Origin: Coprinellus micaceus
Taxonomy: Eukaryota; Basidiomycota; Agaricomycetes; Agaricales; Psathyrellaceae
DNA length: 64,000 nucleotides
Assembly (NCBI GenBank): GCA_951394405.1
Contig: OX596336.1
Location: forward strand, 4,526,001 to 4,590,000
Reading direction: 5' to 3'
Part shown: piece by piece, positions 53,560 to 64,000 of the stretch
How the letters are laid out: each line of letters begins with the position of its first letter
Numbering within the stretch: the stretch's first letter is position 1
Notes under the pieces: model-generated
Database searches by the model: none
Seen by the model: the letters and a program-made list of their open reading frames with translations, nothing else
What the model was told of the DNA's origin: nothing
Made by a program: the position numbers and the translations under genes

Positions 53560-55399
53560 AGTAGCCTGGGTGCAGTTCGGCAGGGAGACTTGACGGATAG
53601 TATCAAGTTCCGTGTCGTACGAGTCCCCGAACGTGAACATTCGCGCGAGTATGGTCCCTGTGGTACCGCGTGACGTCGGCCGATTATCAAACAGGGTTTA
53701 GGACTCACCGGCCCCGTCTCAGGACACCAAGAGACACCGGTACTTAATCACCACTTTCGGCTGGGTACCCCTTGGTCACTATGAGATGTATCCCAGGTGG
53801 CTACGAAGATCCCAATGATGTTTCTCAAACCTCCGAGCCCGGACGGGACCATCTTGGCCTGTACCAATGATATTACTACAAGCACGCATCAGGGACGAAA
53901 CGCGCGACAGAAAATGAAACACAATTACGCTATCTCCGACTCGGTCGTAATTCATATCGGTAACATGATCGAGCCGGTTAGCAAGCTAGGGCGATGGTTT
54001 GCCTCTCGATACTTCCACACTATGCCCACTCCAGTTCCCAGCGGTAATATTCCCTACTGGTAGCTTCCAACGTAAAGGAGCTTAGCCGAGCAAATTAAGA
54101 CAGAAATAGTCTCCTGTGTAGCCGGTGTTTCTCACCTCGAATTGCTTGCATCTTGTAGGATCACCCAATTGACGCTTCCGGCGCCTAGTTTCAGACTCCG
54201 ACAAGGGCCTGTTGCGCGATGAGAGGCCTCTGGCGCATGTGGAAAGGATATCCAAGAACTGGATACAGCGTATCGTGAATACCGTTGAGGACGTGTACCG
54301 ATGAATCACTCGATCAGCGGGACTCAGGGACGCTACGTATTAGCCTACCCGGTTGTTATGGCGCCAGCGTACAGCTAGGGGCTGGTCGACGGGATCCCGA
54401 CCCGAGAGGCGAAAGCGGGAGCAGCCAGCCGAAGTTCGCCCACAGATAGGACTCCGGTCTCAAACACTTCAGGCATTGGCATGAAGAGCTTCTTTTCATG
54501 GCGCCAGTGGTGTTTACACAAGCCGTTCACCAACTTGCAAGGCTCCACCAATTGATTCCGGTACTCGGGCGTCTAAGAGCCTGTAACTCCGCGTGAACGT
54601 TGCTGGCGACCGCGTCCGGTTAGGGAGCAAAACAACGATCGTAGAACTTGGCCCAACATTGGAAGGTGCGGCTATTGGAAAGCCAGATGTGAGCGGCCTG
54701 CCAATGAAGGGGCCTGGGGTCGTACCGAGGAAATGCCAGCATCGTTCAAGTTCCCAAGGGCTTACCGCCACGACGATCAAAGAGGTAATTGCTGTGCGGT
54801 AATATCTGCTCAATCTCCAAGCAGATATGCTCCGGCGACGCCCAGGGTTTCCGCGACCTCTCGAGTTAATGCACGGCTCGCGTCGCCCCTAGGCTTCCCA
54901 CTTTGGACTGGGACTCGTTCGTGACAATCTCGATTAAAGACGTCGTTTGCCGGTCATGCTAGCAATTTTGCGGTGCTTGCACACCAAGGCCATGTTTCAG
55001 GAGATAATTCAGGGTCGTTTACAGCCCGAGACGTCCTTACTTCTGTAGGTAACGATTGCCGACATCGAGGTGGAACCTCTTTCAAGTTGGTACGCCCGAA
55101 ATTCATTAAATTTTACCTGAACCTCCCAATGGATCTCCCTGAATACCGAGAATATCGGCTCACCCTGGGCTTACCCGAACTCACCATCCCATCTCGGACC
55201 GTTCAGCCTACCATCCATGTGTTATCGGTGACGGTTCTTCCCGGTGCTAGGCTAGGGTCAGCGGCGGGATCTTGCAGCAGGACAAGCACCTCGCATCGCC
55301 ATCATATCCCACTTACGACTCCGAGTCGCCCTTATAAGCCTGTAAATGTGAGGCCCCAAAATCAACCCCTCAGCTTAGTTCCCTCAGCCCCTCCCTACC
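53560..55399. other. Intergenic, no supported gene
   Basis: A frame at 53797-54063 (88 codons, ATKIPMMFLKPP...) follows an AG acceptor and could be a stray exon; I cannot connect it to anything. The 5' exon(s) of the gene at 55400 may lie at the right edge. Confidence 0.4.
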
Positions 55400-56779
55400 T
55401 TGAGTTCGTCGTCCGAGTCATATCTCACTACTACCTCCCCGCTCGCCCTCGCTAATCGCCGACTCTCGATCTCAATAGCCACTGCACTCGTATTCTCCTC
55501 GTTGAAGATGGTCGGATGGATTCCCCGGGACCTGAGCACTCGCAGGAAGAGAGCCGATGGCCTTCTTGGTCGCGTCGGGAAAAGCCAAGTCTTCGAACCT
55601 GACGAGGTTCCTCTCATTCTTGAATACGACTACCAACGTGGGGACCTCCGGCCGTGGCTCTGGTACGCCTCTCACCAACGGGATCCTCCTTGATGAGCGT
55701 TGCACTGACTTTGAGCTTCATTCATCGTAGGCCTGAGGTGAAGGGTATTCCCGTCCGGCCGGACGAGCTAGACAAGCACCGCTACACTCACTACTTCAAA
55801 GCTCCTTGCTGCCTCTGTGCCTTCTTGAACGACAGCGACTGTTTTTCTGAAGCCAAGATTGGTCTGGCGCAGACAGTCCACCAACCGCCTACTGCGCGAT
55901 GCGTTGGGCGGTACGTCGCCACATGCGCCACCCAGGTGTGCGGCTATTTCGGTATGCCATCTCCTCGTCTCATCTGCCTTCCCGAGTTTGTCACTGATTT
56001 CCCCTGCTCTCTAACTTTCGAAGTTTTCATGGAGAAGTATTTCAGTCATCCACACCTCATGACCGGCGATTACCACAAGCGATGTTAGTCATCTACTCTA
56101 GACCTTCGACGAGTTTCCACTCACCATAACCGTACTGTAATAGCCAAGCCGATTCAGGTCATGGATCCATTCCTCTTCTTCACGGACGATACGGAAGAGA
56201 CGATCAAGAAGACCGGCTTCCGACAGGTCCAAATACTCCAGGGTGAGTCTAACAATGGGTTGCGTGGGACGAACAAACGTACGTGAGGTCGCACCTCCTC
56301 GACATCTCATGGTCGGGAAGGGAGTTATTCTGATGTACCCAACTCCCGCAGATCTAGCCTGAGAAGACCCAAGGAAGTTTAGCAAGCTTCAGGACGGCTT
56401 GAAGACTTTGCTTGTCAAAGGTCTCCCTTGTGACCAGTTCTGGGATACTTTCGTGCAGTGTATCGACTGCAGGCACGTTATGCCCCGCCAGTATTTCCCG
56501 TACTACCATCCCTGCGTCATCAAAGTCGTTCACCCGCAACTGGGTATAGAACAAGCTCTCCCTTCCCCCGAGCTTCCAGACTTGCGCCTCTCTGAAGTCG
56601 ACCAGGACGACACCCTCGTTCCGGCCACCTTGACTTCGGATGACTCCTTGTTTGAGATGTCATTGCTTGATGCATGCGCCCGTCTGGCTCGAAGGGAGAA
56701 GGAGGCGGCAACGGAGCTTGAACATGAAGCGAGCCTGCCTGTGACTCCTAAGAACCGCCACCAACACGCGTTCTGCTAA
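55400..56779 (+). CDS. Cys-rich orphan protein (putative zinc binding), 5' end uncertain
   Basis: Five exons that agree in phase: 55400-55662, 55731-55951, 56024-56083, 56144-56242 and 56364-56779, 352 aa. The frame has no ATG at 55400; the first is 55508 (MVGWIPRDLSTRRKRADG), so either that is the start or a 5' exon is missing. Blocks: a first part with VFEPDEVPLILEYDYQRGDLRPWLW, a Cys cluster CCLCAFL...C...CVGRYVATCATQVCGYF, an acidic stretch FLFFTDDTEE, a second cluster FVQCIDCRHVMPRQYFPYYHPC (C-x2-C with distal His/Cys), then an acidic/charged tail. The two clusters look like paired zinc-binding modules, suggesting nucleic-acid or protein binding. No known family recognised. Convergent with the next gene. 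Confidence 0.65.
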
Positions 56780-57116
56780 ATCCCCCATCCCTCCTGCCGT
56801 ACAGCCCTGGTGCCAGCCTGCCCGTAGAGCCCCCCTAATCGATTTGGATCCTCGTAACAGCCCTCTTCCTTCCTTTCCTTATAGCGTAAACCCTTAAAAA
56901 TAGCTACGTCTATGTTCTAGTATATTGCCCGTACATTGATAATTGCATTCAGACTCGGATATTGAGAACTGCGTGTGGCTAAGGTGGATACTCGGTATGT
57001 TGTGGAAAGAATGCTGGGCGTACTGACCAATGGGGAGTGAGAGTAGAAGAATGAAAATGAGTTCGAACTTGAAAGATGGGGAGTTACTTCTAATAGTAAG
57101 TCTTGCTAGTATCCTA
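56780..57116. other. Convergent 3' region
   Basis: Spacer between two tail-to-tail genes; no feature seen. Confidence 0.5.
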
Positions 57117-60100
57117 TTAGTACAGACCACCTTCCGGCGACCCCGTACAAATCTCCGCCGAATGAGTCTTCACCTTTGCTCTCGCCCGCTTAAGCGATGC
57201 AGATGGGCGTAAGATATTCCTCCATTCGGCGCGCGAAATGGGAGAGAACTTCTTCTCTATCGTGGCGAGTCGGGACTGGAAGAACGCCTCCGCCAAAGGC
57301 GACCACCCATTGGATCCATAGGATTCTTCCCAGATAGCTGGGGGTGGCCACCACGATGTTCTTCCCTTTTGATTCCCTGGGTCTGGATTTTGGGTATGGA
57401 GATCAGCCACCACGGCGCTATCATCGTGAGAAACATTTTCAACGACCGGACTCACAAATTCCAATCTCATATTCGCCGCATATTGCCATGATCTCGCCTT
57501 GATTCAAGCCGTTGTCGACCAGATATCCACCTTGATCATCGTGGCGCAGAGTCCTTTGGCCGCAGAGTGCCTCCGGACAGAGATCTCCTGAAATAACATC
57601 TCGTACGCCAAGGTCTTGCATTGCCACCCTCCAGACAATCCCCCCTGCTTTCAACGCCGCACGACCAGCCGGACCATCCAGCAATCGCCGACGGCAACAT
57701 ATGTACTCGTCGTAGTCCGTCTTTCCAAACTGGTATTGGGCATCGAGGCGGAACTGGACGAGCTGGGGGGATCTCCGAACGTCCCCCAATGGCTGAATCT
57801 GATCTGCGGGTCGCTTGAACCAGGTGTGGAATGGTACGCCCTTCTCGGCTAAATGCCAAGCAATAGAGAGTGGATCTGAATCGAAATCCGGTCCAAGCCT
57901 ACAGATTGCCAATGCTACTTCGGGGCTCGTGCTCCCAACGAACCACTCGCGGTAGGGCTGCTTGGGAGCGATATCGAGCCAGTATGCAGTCTGCATTTGC
58001 GGCAGGAGCTTGGGAGGGGATCTACCCGTAACATTGTCCCAATCCTCCACCTCAGCTACCACGGTTCCCGAGAAGGACTTCATTTGTTTGAAGAGGGGGA
58101 GTGAAGTGATTGGGGTGGCGTTCCACCTGTGCAAATCCCACGAGTGTGGGCTGGGAGAGTTGTTAGAGCCGAGGAATTTGGCGAAAGAGATGATAGCTTG
58201 CCCCTCCCTCGAGTCCCAGTACTTTCCTTGAGTTTCACCTTTGGTGACTCCAAGCAATCGGGGGGCATGTACAGGAGCTTGGGGTTTAGCCCCGGGGACG
58301 GTGTGGGCTGGATCCGCTTTGTCGTTCAACGCAAAGGCGGCAGTGAAACCCAAGAAATGATATGCTCGTAGGCCGATCCATGAAAGATCCTCCACCACTT
58401 CCACCCCCACGTCCACATCAGCGAGTTCCCCATCTTCCATATCGACCGCATCGTCACCCTCATGGAGCTGATGTGTGGGTTGACTGGGATCAAGGCTCTG
58501 CGATTCTTTGTGGCTGAATTCGACGGGGTCGGGAGAGGGTTGAGGGAGGGAAACACCTTGTTCGGCGATTTCGAGAGTTTCTATGGCCTGTGTTTCGGTT
58601 GAAGGGGGGGAATCGAGGCCGTAATACACTCTCCACCACAGGAGCTCTGCTTCCACCGTGGTACCTTTCAGGGCCGCTTGGACAGTAGACCGGAATAGGA
58701 GTTGATTATCGTCAGGTGGTCCCCAGTACCTGCAAATATCCCATTCGTTGTAAAAGCTGTTGTAAATGGCTTGCTTCCGTCCAAACTGGCCATTCTCCTT
58801 GAAGATATCCTTGACTTCCTCGTCCGTCGCTATTCGTCGCTTAAATATACCACGCATGGTCCGCTCCCATATGTAGAACTTGGTCTCTGGCCGTGAGAGA
58901 GGTGGGTTACGGCTCCGAGCCTCGCGTTCCTTCCTGACTTGCGGAGTCTCTGTTTGCCTGAGTGCTTGTTCCTCCGAGCTTGCCAGAGCGAAAAACCTTT
59001 CCCAGTTCCTATCGCGTTCTGGTATTCCCCGTCGTCTTGCATACTGAGCTGAGCTCGAGGCGATATCCGCTGGGACTCGTGCAATCATGGACTCGATATC
59101 TTCCTGGAGGGGGTGTGCGGTCAGATCCAGGAGCGCTGGGCTCGGCGTGAGTCGTGACAAAAGGTCGACGGAAGCTGTTGTCGCCCAAATTGCGGCAGCG
59201 GGAGGCCTGTATCGCGAAAAGAGAGGATATCGTTGGACTATGGTCTCCTCTCTCTGTCCCCATGGGTACCAGACAGGGACCCTACAGTCAATGAGCCAGT
59301 CGATGGAGATCATGTCCTCCGGTCGATCAGGCAGTTCGAGAAAGAGTCCGACACGTTCGATTGAGCCGTCGAAGTTCGCAACGCAGGTGTTTCTGAGGCT
59401 GGAAACGAAGATGGGGTCAACCACAGTACGGTGATGATCCGTACTGGTGGCTCCCGTCAGGCAAGATGCGGTTGATGGGTTTCTCGATGAATGTGGGTTG
59501 AGTCCGCTCGTGCTTTGAAGCTGGAGGAAACTGGGATGACTAGGATCTGGCCGGATCTGGCCGGGGTCCCCCGGCGGAAAGAGTAGAAGTTTGACCCATG
59601 AGGTGGCAAGACGGGTGTCGAATGTAGGGAAGGCGTTCGATTGGTTGATGATGGCCTCGTTGACTGCAATTGCATATGATAAACAGCCTAACCAGATCTC
59701 GAACCACGACCGTGTCAAGAAGATATCACGGTACAGTCGCGCCTTTTCCCCATTGTAAGCGCGTGTGGTGGCAAGGCTCTCCACTCTATGGCACGGATAC
59801 GGTAGCCCAGCACGAAGAGCAGGTGCCCCAGAGTGTACTAGGAGGATGCTGCAGGATTCAATGATTGCTTGCTGGAGTTGAGTCCACTGATGCCACCGTT
59901 GGGGGTCTGGGCGGGGACCAATGTCCGTATCTTCAACAATATCCGGGAGGGAAATGAGGGGGTAAAGAGGAGGGGCTGTGAGATCTGGTAACACAGGGGT
60001 GAACGCTAGGAAATTCCAATGTTTTAAGGCCCATTGAGGTCGTCGACACCGTGCTATTCGTTGCTCGTAGGAGCCCGAGGGGAACTCCGTAACCTGGCTA

Positions 60101-60525
60101 GCTTGGCCGCTGCCAGTAGATTCCGGACGAGGGGGCACCCTCACGGTGGGCCTACAGCAGTTAGGGGAGTAGTAAGTCCGGCCCTCGAGCTGATAGAGCC
60201 ATCCAGGGCCTATTTCGTGCCGTATACGAGCCAATGAACTGTCATGGTAACGAGGGTCTGCCGCCACGAACGGTTGGTTGATAGATCGGTGTAGGTTGGT
60301 GGGAAGGGTTCTGTGCGTAGAAGTGGCAGCTCGTTTGGCTTGGCATCTGCTACGATCTAGCAACGGGTCAGGGATTGGGTCTGACCGTCCCCGTGCTTCT
60401 GAAGACTTACGTTGGTCAATGTTAGAGAGGGATGGGCTATCCCAGGGGACCAAAGGTGAGGCGAGAGTCAGGTCTCGGAGTAACGATGGACGTTGCCCCA
60501 GTGTTGGTATACGGGAGGGTGACAA
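57117..60525 (-). CDS. Large orphan protein, about 1.1 kaa
   Basis: Minus strand. Main exon open from about 60560 to 57456, then an intron GTGAGT...AATCCAG (57455-57383) joins in phase to 57382-57117; about 1,110 aa. The frame has no ATG near its start, so a 5' exon is missing, and a consensus donor GTAAGT at 60410 hints at one more intron. No catalytic motif recognised. Notable blocks: WHQWTQLQQAIIESC, LTRSWFEIWLGCLSYAIAVNEAI, IDWLIDCRVPVWYPWG, KFYIWERTMRGIFKRR, DICRYWGPPDDNQL, LSIAWHLAEKGVPFHTW, GPAGRAALKAGGIVWRVAM, WWPPPAIWEE. An acidic linker lies at about 700-740. From memory such proteins recur in many copies in Agaricomycete genomes without annotation. Divergent from the next gene across 0.94 kb. 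Confidence 0.7.
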
Positions 60526-61465
60526 TACAACTTGAGGCCGAAATGATGAAGCGGCGGGCGCTTAGCAGCCACGGTGGTGGTAGTAGCGTGGAACAGTAAC
60601 AACTGACGCCGTGTTTGACGGAGTTTGAATCAATCGGATACCGAAATTTCGCTGCACTCGGAGATTGAAGATTCATCAAGCCGTCAGTATCGCCGACTTG
60701 CAGCGATCCCGTTCAACCGTGACCACCACCTTTCAAGTTGGCTCTGCACTCCGCGGCCGCCACTGTAGCAATCCAACCCTCAGCGCCACACCCTGTTGTC
60801 CAATTGGGCATACCATTAGCATTCTACGGACGTCGTTCATCGATATTCGTCAATACCCTCTGATCTCTCCCACAGCTTTCCCCTGCCGAGTCTCTGCGGT
60901 GTCTCAGCCCGTTTCACCCATTCCGCTCAGGCTGGTCTAAGATTCGATGCCGCCGCAGACGTCATTCCAACGAAAATCCTCAGCGATTTCTGAGAGTTCT
61001 TCTCTCTGACATCATACCAGGCTGGGATCGAGCCGGTTCCCTCGACGCCGAATTCTACTTTAGGTGAACCCGCACCACTCCCAAACGATGAAACATAGTA
61101 TTGGACAATCAGCAAGAGGAATCCCATACGAAATCACATCGCGAACTTCGTGAACCGTACACAGGAAGACTGGCGCCGAACTTCGAAACGAAGGCTCCGC
61201 CGTTTTCAAGCACACTTGCGAGGATCCCAATCCCGACCAGCGACTCCTGCCCACCGTCACCCTCGAAGCGTCCGTCGGCCCAGTTACTACAATCCTAGCG
61301 GACACTATCACGCCCTTCAGGAGTCGATCACCCTCGAAAACGTTAAAATAATGCGGTTCCCTCGCCTAAGGCGATTCCAACTCAACCCACTTGGGAGATT
61401 TCGTGCATCAAACTTCCTTCCCGAGTCACCATATCCCCACCGATACCCCCACCGCCTCTGCTTGA
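60526..61465. promoter_or_regulatory. Bidirectional intergenic region
   Basis: Separates two divergently oriented orphan genes; probably contains both promoters and the missing 5' exon of the minus-strand gene. A GGGCGCTTAG motif is at 60556-60565. Confidence 0.4.
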
Positions 61466-64000
61466 ATGGCGTATTCCGAAGTGCAAGTCTCTCTTCCTCA
61501 TCGGCACCATGGCATGCCGGAGATTTACGAGGTTGAGAACCACCCTCCGTTGGACGGCATCGACCACGTCGGGAACGTGTATGTTGGGCAGATGGGTACG
61601 GATATGGAGTCGGTCAAGGATCAACTTGCCTTTGAGAGAGCCTTGAAGTGCCCTGAAGGAGACGTTGGAGAATGGGAAGCCCAAGGTAAGGTCGCGTGTC
61701 CCTTGCTACCGACTTCTCTAACTCACAATTCTACAATGCTACCAGGCCTATTGCAGCTTCAGCCTGGGGATTACCTCCTGCTGAGAGACCCCCAAGTCTC
61801 AGGCGATGCGAAGGAGGATATTTTAGCGGTAATGGTGACAGGAAGGTGAGGCTTTCTCCCGATATCGCCACCAATTACCGCCTCATTCTTTATTCCGTCC
61901 CATAGAGACCACCACAGCGACGACCAAGTGCTCAAGGACTTCGACAAAGCAACTCGAACGATGTTGGGCACACGAGAAACCCGTACACCGAGCTCGACGG
62001 CATTTGAGCGAACCCGCTGCGCCCGCAAGATCCAGAAAAAACGGTGCTATTCTATTGGTGCTGCAGTACAGGTTTCCCGGAGGGTCGTCGCTCCCAGTGC
62101 ATCATTGGCGCAGAAGCGCAGGAAGATAGTTCAGTACCAATCGATGGTGAAAAACCTCTTAGCTGTGAGATTGATCCGCCTTGCCTCCTCGCACCCCAGT
62201 TGACGTCCTGATGATTTCATAGTCTGCATCGGAGATGCTTCTGAACGTTCAGAGTGCTCTCCCACAAAATTGCGTCGAAGCCTTCGCCGCAAACAGCAAA
62301 TTAACTGGGCAGCCTGCTGTAGGGAAAAGGAAGGTTTACGGCACAAGCAGCATTCAAGTAAACATCTCCGCCGCAGTCTCTCCGCCTCTGGTGAGTGACT
62401 CTATCGAGCATTTGAATTCAACGAGCGCGGTCACACCGTCTAACGCGTTGTAAAATTCGCAGATAACAGGTTGGCCAGCCAGTTGGGTGATTTTGGTTGC
62501 GAGCATTACGATGGGCGCGACAGCCCCGACCACCTTACGACGATGTTTGCCAACCCCGATATCCCCCAAAACTACAACCCAGGAGCATTCCATACTCCGC
62601 AGCTCGGGGTATTCGCGGTTCTGAGAAAGTACGTTGGTATAACATTCTCTGGACAGCGACGCCACGTCGGCACAGCTCCGACGCCTCCATCTGACGACCC
62701 GGCTGTCGTTGACGAGTCAGCCTATCATTTTAACGTCGTCTGTTATCCGAAGGACGCAGCTGTGGATGGGATGTCGAGGTTTAGTTTGGCTTCTCTCCCT
62801 GCCAGGAAGCTGACTCAAAAGGCCCATAAACGAGAGCGAAAAAAGGGAGAGGCGGACGACGGAACCAAAGCTCTGGGGAATGGGGATGTGGGAGAAGGCA
62901 GGGACATGGAAGAGGTGGAAAGGAACGGAAGTCGGCGTGGGGATGAGCGTCAGGGCGGGCAACGTGAAGCGATGGAGCCGTTGAATGAGAACCAAGACAG
63001 GGTAGGGGTCGAAGCAGGTGATGGAAATGGAGGTGGCGTTGGGGCTGGATGGGACGATGCCGATGTCAGCGACGACGAAGACATTACCGACGGGGAAGAA
63101 GATGGGGAATGGGATGACGCAGTCGCACAATGGAGTGATGAAGATGGGGAAAGGGGGTGACGAGGGCGCGGAATGGGACGCCGAAGTCGGGGACGCTGGT
63201 GGGGTGGATGGCGAGGGCGAGGGCGAGGGGAAACGCAGAACCACGAACGAGGAGAAGCCGCGAGCCCGTTCAGGTCACATAGATCCAGAGCCCCTCTACA
63301 TCACACCCGAAATGATCAATATGAGGTAAGCTCCCCTGACAAGTGCCATTCGCTGAGCTGAACTAACCGAAATCCTCGCAGCGAAGAAACATTTGTTCCC
63401 CACACGACCAATCTCGCTACATTCGCAAGAAGTGGTCATGTTATTATGGATAGGGAATCGCATGTTACCTTCATGGCGCGATCGCTGCATCAACTGAATG
63501 CTTATGTGTGGCGCCAGCTCCCAACCGAGTACTCGCTTTCTATCGATGTTCAGAAGATGTTGGAATCCATCAGCTATGAAGACGAGGATGGGAATAGAGT
63601 CTACCTTTCAGCATGGCCCTCCGCACCCAATGTTCGCACCACCTCCGAGGATCGCAAGAAAAACAAGGAGATTTGGTCTGCCTACCAGGCGAAAGTCAGG
63701 CGATTCATCCCGCGGATCGCCTATAGGGCTTTCGACTATAGGGACGAGCAGGGCACTCGCAAGGGCGGCATATCGGACGTTGAGGAGGACAGAAGAACGG
63801 AGGAAGACGCCCAAGAGTCTGAGGAGCGTCCAAGGAGGGCACGCAGAGCAGTGGCACGCCGAATTGAAGCTCAGGTCGAAGAACTCGAAACAGAGGAATT
63901 CGAGGATGACGATTTTGAGGAAGAAGACTTTGAGGGCGAGGAAACGATGACCAAGCTGGCTCTACTCGAGACATATTCGGCCTTAGCACCAGAACACGGC
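61466..64000 (+). CDS. Orphan protein, partial at window end, with a frameshift
   Basis: ATG at 61466. Exons 61466-61685, 61746-61845, 61906-62164, 62223-62390, about 62483-63316 and 63377-64000 (continues beyond the window). Blocks: DQLAFERALKCPEGDVGEWEAQG, LLQLQPGDYLLLRDPQ, NPGAFHTPQLGVFAVL, KYVGITFSGQRRHVGTAPTPPSDD, AYHFNVVCYPKDAAVDGMSRFSLASLP and LYITPEMI, then an acidic C-terminal part. I recall the pattern of a beta-rich module with FSG-x4-HGG-like and Y-x4-YP boxes from unannotated multicopy Agaricomycete proteins. The frame stops at 63158-63160, but a one-base change in the GGGGG run at 63153-63157 would keep it open to the LYITPEM block, so it is a pseudogene or a sequence error. Confidence 0.65.

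Noticed and set aside
56098..56385. Minus-strand 95-codon frame with LTLEYLDLSEAGLLDRL
   Set aside because: Looks protein-like, but it is antisense to an exon and intron of the well-phased plus-strand Cys-rich gene. I judge it a shadow.

Overview
The window looks like nuclear DNA of a filamentous basidiomycete, most likely an Agaricomycete. Genes have many short (about 45-90 nt) GT-AG introns with CTRAC-like branch points, intergenic space is short in places, and the families are typical of that group: F-box/LRR proteins, MYND-finger proteins, a secreted serine beta-lactamase-like hydrolase, a DUF6698-like protein and large lineage-specific orphan families. I cannot name the species. I saw no confident tRNA or rRNA, no CRISPR array and no prokaryotic-style operon. 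Exon joins below were worked out by hand by checking that splice sites and reading phases agree.

Region 1 (1-13 kb). A charged Lys/Glu-rich ORF is followed by a ZZ zinc-finger gene (2161-3474). A complete tyrosine-recombinase (YR) retrotransposon of the Ngaro/PAT type (3463-9601) has landed at the very end of that gene. It has split direct repeats A1...B1-A2-B2, a spliced Gag with two zinc knuckles, an RT-RNase H ORF and a YR with the R-H-R-W-Y catalytic set. Removing the element leaves the host frame open for 11 more codons. A 966-aa three-exon membrane protein follows on the minus strand.

Region 2 (15-34.5 kb) is a rearranged family cluster. It holds three MYND genes (two intact, one decaying), four members of a membrane-anchored beta-rich protein family, a beta-lactamase-like gene with a truncated second copy, and an F-box pseudogene. 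One membrane-protein gene is split into two halves 6.7 kb apart. Two other members form an inverted pair around a MYND gene. A 675-bp TA-flanked TIR element lies directly upstream of the first member.

Region 3 (34.8-50.7 kb) holds an F-box/LRR gene, a monoglyceride-lipase-like hydrolase, a gene-poor 7-kb stretch with a TA-flanked MITE and a 14-bp minisatellite, a second F-box/LRR gene, a small coiled-coil membrane protein and a DUF6698-like gene.

Region 4 (51-64 kb) has a 2.47-kb non-autonomous DNA element with 0.66-kb terminal inverted repeats and a 7-bp target-site duplication. It is followed by three orphan genes: a Cys-rich five-exon gene, a 1.1-kaa protein on the minus strand, and a divergently oriented gene that runs off the window. 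These three are my main candidate for something undescribed.

A recurring motif, TTAGCGCCC/GGGCGCTAA, sits upstream of several otherwise unrelated genes and may be a shared promoter element.
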